Shown in pieces: positions 60,642 to 64,000 of a DNA stretch of 64,000 nt. The translations under genes were made by a program, and so were the position numbers. Each line of letters starts with the position of its first letter. Positions within the stretch are counted from its first letter, which is position 1. The notes beneath the pieces were generated by a model. The model made no database searches. It was not told where the DNA came from and saw nothing but the letters and a program-made list of their open reading frames with translations. The stretch is from an uncultured Eubacteriales bacterium (lineage in GTDB: Bacteria > Bacillota > Clostridia > Oscillospirales > Acutalibacteraceae): positions 1-64,000 of the forward strand of contig CAKSLH010000006.1 in the NCBI GenBank assembly GCA_934466515.1. Reading direction: 5' to 3'.

Positions 60642-61670
60642 TTACAGCTTTTCAGCTATATCGTAAATCAGTTTTTCGGTTTTTTCCCATCCGAGGCAGG
60701 GGTCTGTTATCGACTGACCGTAAACTCCGCCGTTGACCTTTTGACAGCCGTCCTCAATATAGCTTTCAATCATAAGTCCCTTGCAGATTTTTTTAATATC
60801 GTTGCTTTCCTTCATCGAGTGAAGAACATCCATTGAAATTCTTATTTGCTCATTATAGCGCTTGCCGGAATTTGCGTGGTTAGTATCAACGATAACCGCA
60901 GGATTATTGAGTCCTCTTTCACCGTAAAGCTCGCAGAGCCTCAGTAAATCCTCATAGTGGTAATTGGAAACATTTTTTCCGTCGGTAGTCTGATATCCTC
61001 TTAAAATTGCATGGGCGAGGGGATTGCCCGTGCTTTCAACCTCCCAGCCTCTGTAAATAAATGTGTGAGAGTGCTGTGCCGCAGTTATCGAGTTCATCAT
61101 AACGCTCAAATCGCCGCCTGTCGGGTTTTTAAGTCCTGCAGGAATATCAAGTCCGCTTGCGGTAAGTCGGTGCTGTTGGTTTTCGACAGAGCGTGCGCCT
61201 ACGGCAATATAAGAAAGCAAGTCGGAAAGATATCTGTGATTGTCGGGATAAAGCATTTCGTCGGCGCTTGAAAGGCCGTAATCCTTTAATGCCTGCATGT
61301 GAAGCTTTCTTATTGCGATTATGCCTTTGAGCATGTCGGGCTTTTCGTTAGGGTCGGGCTGATGAAGCATGCCCTTATATCCGTCTCCCGTTGTGCGCGG
61401 CTTATTGGTATAAATCCTCGGAATTATGATAATCTTATCATCAACCTTTTCTGATACCCTTTTAAGCCTTTCTATGTAATCAAGAACCGAAACGTCGTTA
61501 TCGGCGGAGCAGGGTCCGATAACAAGTATAAATTTATCGCTTTCGCCTGTAAAAACCTTTTTGATTTCTTCGTCCCTTTTTTCTTTGCATTTTTTCATTT
61601 CTTCTGTAAGCGGAAACTGGGCTTTAACCTCTTTCGGTATCGGCAGTTTTCTGTAAAAAATCATATTCAT
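60642..61670 (-). CDS. aroF: 3-deoxy-7-phosphoheptulonate synthase (DAHP synthase, class I)
   Basis: This enzyme joins phosphoenolpyruvate and erythrose-4-phosphate, the first step of the shikimate pathway. The 342-residue AroFGH-type sequence has VIGPCSADN near residue 50, the PRTTGDGYKGM loop and C-terminal SYIEDGCQ. The feedback effector (Phe, Tyr or Trp) is not evident by eye. The start used is ATG 61670 with AAGAAGG upstream; a TTG at 61709 would lie inside the previous gene. It ends the aroQ-aroA-tyrA-aroF operon. Confidence 0.93.
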   Translation of the reverse strand: MNMIFYRKLPIPKEVKAQFPLTEEMKKCKEKRDEEIKKVFTGESDKFILVIGPCSADNDVSVLDYIERLKRVSEKVDDKIIIIPRIYTNKPRTTGDGYKGMLHQPDPNEKPDMLKGIIAIRKLHMQALKDYGLSSADEMLYPDNHRYLSDLLSYIAVGARSVENQQHRLTASGLDIPAGLKNPTGGDLSVMMNSITAAQHSHTFIYRGWEVESTGNPLAHAILRGYQTTDGKNVSNYHYEDLLRLCELYGERGLNNPAVIVDTNHANSGKRYNEQIRISMDVLHSMKESNDIKKICKGLMIESYIEDGCQKVNGGVYGQSITDPCLGWEKTEKLIYDIAEKL

Positions 61671-61689
61671 AGTAAATTTACCTTCTTTT

Positions 61690-62556
61690 TTAATTTTTTG
61701 TTTTATCAAATTTTTCCCGTCTGAGGGTTGATTTTCTCATCATTTCACGCATTGCTTCGCGGTCATCGTTTTCAAGAGCGGTTTTAAATATTTCAAATTG
61801 CTTTGAAAATTCGTTCATTTTTTTTAGGAGTGCTTCCTTGTTGCATAAGAATAGCTCGCTCCACATTTCATCATTTATCTTAGCTATTCGGGTCAGGTCA
61901 CGGAAGGAGTCTCCGGTATAAGCCTCAAATCCGTCCGTTTCTCCCGTACACATAAGTGAAACCGCTATGCAGTGTGTAAGCTGAGATAAAAAAGCTATCA
62001 TTTCATCGTGCTCTTTTGCATTAAGCGTGCTGATATTGTGAAATCCAAGCTCAAAGCCTAATTTTTTGCAAATTTCCTTTGCGTGTTTCGAATTTTTTTC
62101 TGTGGGAACAATGATGTAGTTTGCGTTTTTAAATACGCTGTCATCGCTGTGCCTTACACCGCTTTTTTCTCTTCCTGCCATAGGGTGCGCCGCTATAAAT
62201 TCGACATTTTCGGGCATAAGCGAGTGTACCTTGTTTATAATAAATTCCTTAACACCCGTAACATCCGTTACTATTGTACCGCCTTTAAAGAATTTGCGGT
62301 TTTCATCGACCCATTTAATCAATGTGTGCGGATAAAGAGCAAGAATAATTAAATCCGCATCTTTTATGAATTCTTCGAGCCTGTCGGTTGTACCGTCTGC
62401 TATAAAGCCCTCTGAAATTGCAAAATCAATATCGTTTTGTTCTTTAGAAATCGCTTTTATTTTATAGCCCTTTTTCGTAAGTGCTTTTGCGTAGCTTCCG
62501 CCGATAAGTCCGAGGCCGACAATAAGTATATTTGTGTCTTTATTTAATTCTGTCAT
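61690..62556 (-). CDS. tyrA: Prephenate dehydrogenase
   Basis: TyrA oxidises prephenate to 4-hydroxyphenylpyruvate on the way to tyrosine. The 288-residue protein has the nucleotide-binding GLGLIGGSYAKAL, the catalytic AHPMAGRE and the HDEMIAFLSQLTH segment. It lacks the ACT domain of some Firmicutes TyrA proteins, so feedback control by tyrosine is uncertain. Its start overlaps the end of aroA. Confidence 0.94.
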   Translation of the reverse strand: MTELNKDTNILIVGLGLIGGSYAKALTKKGYKIKAISKEQNDIDFAISEGFIADGTTDRLEEFIKDADLIILALYPHTLIKWVDENRKFFKGGTIVTDVTGVKEFIINKVHSLMPENVEFIAAHPMAGREKSGVRHSDDSVFKNANYIIVPTEKNSKHAKEICKKLGFELGFHNISTLNAKEHDEMIAFLSQLTHCIAVSLMCTGETDGFEAYTGDSFRDLTRIAKINDEMWSELFLCNKEALLKKMNEFSKQFEIFKTALENDDREAMREMMRKSTLRREKFDKTKN

Positions 62557-63767
62557 TTGTCATCCTCTTTTTTGAATTTTATTCCGCATTCCTCAAATTT
62601 ATCCCAAAACTCAGGGAAGCTTTTATTTACCGCCTGAGCGTCCGAAATGCTTCCACCCGTAATAGTTAGCAGTACCGCAAGCGACATAACTATTCTATGG
62701 TCGTTATGCCCATAAATCGCAGCTTCGGGCTTTTTTAAATCGGCTTTAGGAATAATTATTTCATTTTCAAAAACCGTTATTTCGGCACCCAGTTTTTTAA
62801 GCTCCTCTTTCATAGCCTGAGCTCGGTCGCTTTCTTTAAATTTAAGCCGCTTTGTATCTGTAAGAGTTGCCCCGTTTAATGCGGCGGAAACCGCAATCAA
62901 AATCGGAGCGATATCAGGGCAGTTTTTAACGCTTAAAACAGGGGAGCCGTTTTTTAACTCTTTAAAATACACTTTCCATGCGCTGTCGCCCTGAAGGCTG
63001 TTTTCTTCAAGACCTGTCATTTTGACATCTCCGCCTAAAAAGTTAAATGCTCCGAAGAATGCCGCTGACGAATGGTCTGCCGGAACAAAAAGGTTTTCTT
63101 CGGTATAATACTTCTGATTGCCTTTAATGTAAATCCCTTTTTCGGTAATTTCGGTTTTAATTCCGAATTTATTTAAAACATCGGCAGTTATATTTATGTA
63201 TGAAAGGCTTTCGGTTTCGGAAGTGAAAATTATCTCGCTGTCATCCTCAAGAAGGGGAAGAGCAAACATAAGCCCCGTTATGAACTGACTGCTGATATTT
63301 CCGCTTATATAATATTTTTGCGGCTTTAATCTGCCTTTAACAGTTAATAGATTTTCTTCTTTTATCCATGTAAATCCGCTATCTTTACAAATGCTTTCAT
63401 AAATATCAAGCGGTCTTTCAAAAAGCCTTTTTTCACCAGTAAAGCTGATTTCGCGGTTTAAAAGAAGTGCTATCGGAATAAGAAATCTTAAAGTGCTTCC
63501 GCTTTCATTGCAGTTAAGAATACAGTCTGATATATTCGCGTTTGTAGGATAATAAACTTCTGCTGTGTCATTATAAACCGAAATTTCGGCACCTATTGCT
63601 TTTAGACAGCTTATTGTCGCTTTTATGTCTTCGCTTAGGGAAATATTTGAAACCATGATTTTTTCATGTGTCAAAGCCGCCGCAATCAGCATTCGGTGAG
63701 CATAGCTTTTAGAGGGCGGAATTGTAATATTTCCTTTTGCAGTTGATTTTTCTATAGTTACAGTCAT
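62553..63767 (-). CDS. aroA: 3-phosphoshikimate 1-carboxyvinyltransferase (EPSP synthase)
   Basis: AroA joins shikimate-3-phosphate and phosphoenolpyruvate. The 404-residue protein has the family motifs PPSKSYAHR, NESGSTLRF, PADHSSAAFF and GHNDHRIVMSLA. It is complete and a little shorter than the E. coli enzyme. Shikimate kinase and chorismate synthase are not in the window and may lie elsewhere. It is coupled to tyrA by a four-base overlap and follows aroQ by one base. Confidence 0.95.
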   Translation of the reverse strand: MTVTIEKSTAKGNITIPPSKSYAHRMLIAAALTHEKIMVSNISLSEDIKATISCLKAIGAEISVYNDTAEVYYPTNANISDCILNCNESGSTLRFLIPIALLLNREISFTGEKRLFERPLDIYESICKDSGFTWIKEENLLTVKGRLKPQKYYISGNISSQFITGLMFALPLLEDDSEIIFTSETESLSYINITADVLNKFGIKTEITEKGIYIKGNQKYYTEENLFVPADHSSAAFFGAFNFLGGDVKMTGLEENSLQGDSAWKVYFKELKNGSPVLSVKNCPDIAPILIAVSAALNGATLTDTKRLKFKESDRAQAMKEELKKLGAEITVFENEIIIPKADLKKPEAAIYGHNDHRIVMSLAVLLTITGGSISDAQAVNKSFPEFWDKFEECGIKFKKEDDK

Positions 63768-63768
63768 T

Positions 63769-64000
63769 TTACTTGGTTATTCCGTCCTTGATAAGAATGT
63801 CCACGGCGGTTAAATATCCGTCGGTGCCCTGACCTATCACGCTGTCAATACAGGCGGCTCTAATATAGCTTTTAAGCCGAAACGGCTCTCTTTCATCGAC
63901 CTTTGAAATGTGAACCTCAACAGTAGGAATACTTACCGCCTTTAAAGCGTCCAAAAGAGCGATGCTTGTATGGGTATAGGCTCCGGGGTTTATTATTATT
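63769..64000 (-). CDS. aroQ: 3-dehydroquinate dehydratase type II, 3' part, cut by the window edge
   Basis: The last 76 or so residues are present; the gene continues beyond 64000. The visible part has INPGAYTHTS at the window edge, then VEVHISKVDEREPFR and SVIGQGTDGYLTAV, which identify type II (AroQ) dehydroquinase. The catalytic N-terminal tyrosine loop is outside the window. It is the first gene seen of the aroQ-aroA-tyrA-aroF operon. Confidence 0.92.
   Translation of the reverse strand, partial: IIINPGAYTHTSIALLDALKAVSIPTVEVHISKVDEREPFRLKSYIRAACIDSVIGQGTDGYLTAVDILIKDGITK

Noticed and set aside
1..64000. CRISPR array, prophage, insertion sequence or rRNA genes
   Set aside because: No regularly spaced repeats, transposase, integrase, phage or rRNA sequence was seen in either strand.

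Overview
The window is a stretch of chromosome from an AT-rich, low-GC Gram-positive bacterium, almost certainly a member of the Clostridia and probably near the Oscillospiraceae/Ruminococcaceae. The evidence is the gene content and order (tilS-hpt-ftsH, cdaA-cdaR, rnc-radical SAM-smc-ftsY, nadD-yqeK-rsfS-leuS, a YtvI-type sporulation membrane protein, ECF transporter genes, DUF5711, DUF3343 beside a class-V desulfurase), AGGAGG-type ribosome sites, sigma-A-like promoters, and frequent TTG/GTG starts. Most of the window is housekeeping chromosome. I see no prophage, insertion sequence, CRISPR array or rRNA.

Layout. 1-3.9 kb: tilS, hpt, ftsH, ending in terminators. 3.9-4.35 kb: two small minus-strand genes (a DUF378 membrane protein and an unannotated 50-residue ORF). 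4.4-17.4 kb: one long plus-strand run behind a strong extended -10 promoter: ruvCAB, glmM, an rRNA-type methyltransferase, the ECF transporter module ecfA1-ecfA2-ecfT, truA, a DUF5711 membrane protein, a CvpA-family protein, a ClpE-like unfoldase and an alpha/beta hydrolase. 17.4-24.6 kb: minus strand, with an AEC transporter, tRNA-Gly(TCC), pflB-pflA (anaerobic pyruvate cleavage) and an ACT protein-hom-lysC operon (aspartate-family amino acids). 24.7-33.95 kb: plus strand, with ytvI, a DUF3343/cysteine desulfurase pair, cdaA-cdaR (c-di-AMP), a small membrane protein whose ribosome site lies in a hairpin, recD2, comF and an MreB-like gene.

34-52.8 kb: the infC-rpmI-rplT translation operon, with its own promoter, an attenuator-like leader and an ATC start on infC. 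It is followed by a long plus-strand run of genome-maintenance, lipid, RNA and protein-targeting genes (spoU-type methyltransferase, dprA, topA, trmFO, plsX, rnc, radical SAM, smc, ftsY, rdgB, yhbY, nadD, yqeK, rsfS, leuS).

52.9-60.6 kb is the only clearly accessory region. It holds a Gfo/Idh/MocA-like oxidoreductase lacking the usual catalytic lysine, a decayed ORF, and a regulator made of a sugar-binding-protein-like sensor with a C-terminal LuxR-type HTH. Diverging from the regulator, past a perfect palindrome, is a three-gene operon: a DUF5107/TPR protein of 1072 residues, an SGNH esterase and an aldose-1-epimerase-like protein. Together these look like a cytoplasmic carbohydrate-handling module with an undescribed substrate, and it is the best candidate here for something new. 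60.6-64 kb is a minus-strand shikimate/tyrosine operon (aroQ partial, aroA, tyrA, aroF). Functions are assigned from recognisable motifs and family resemblance by eye; no searches were run.
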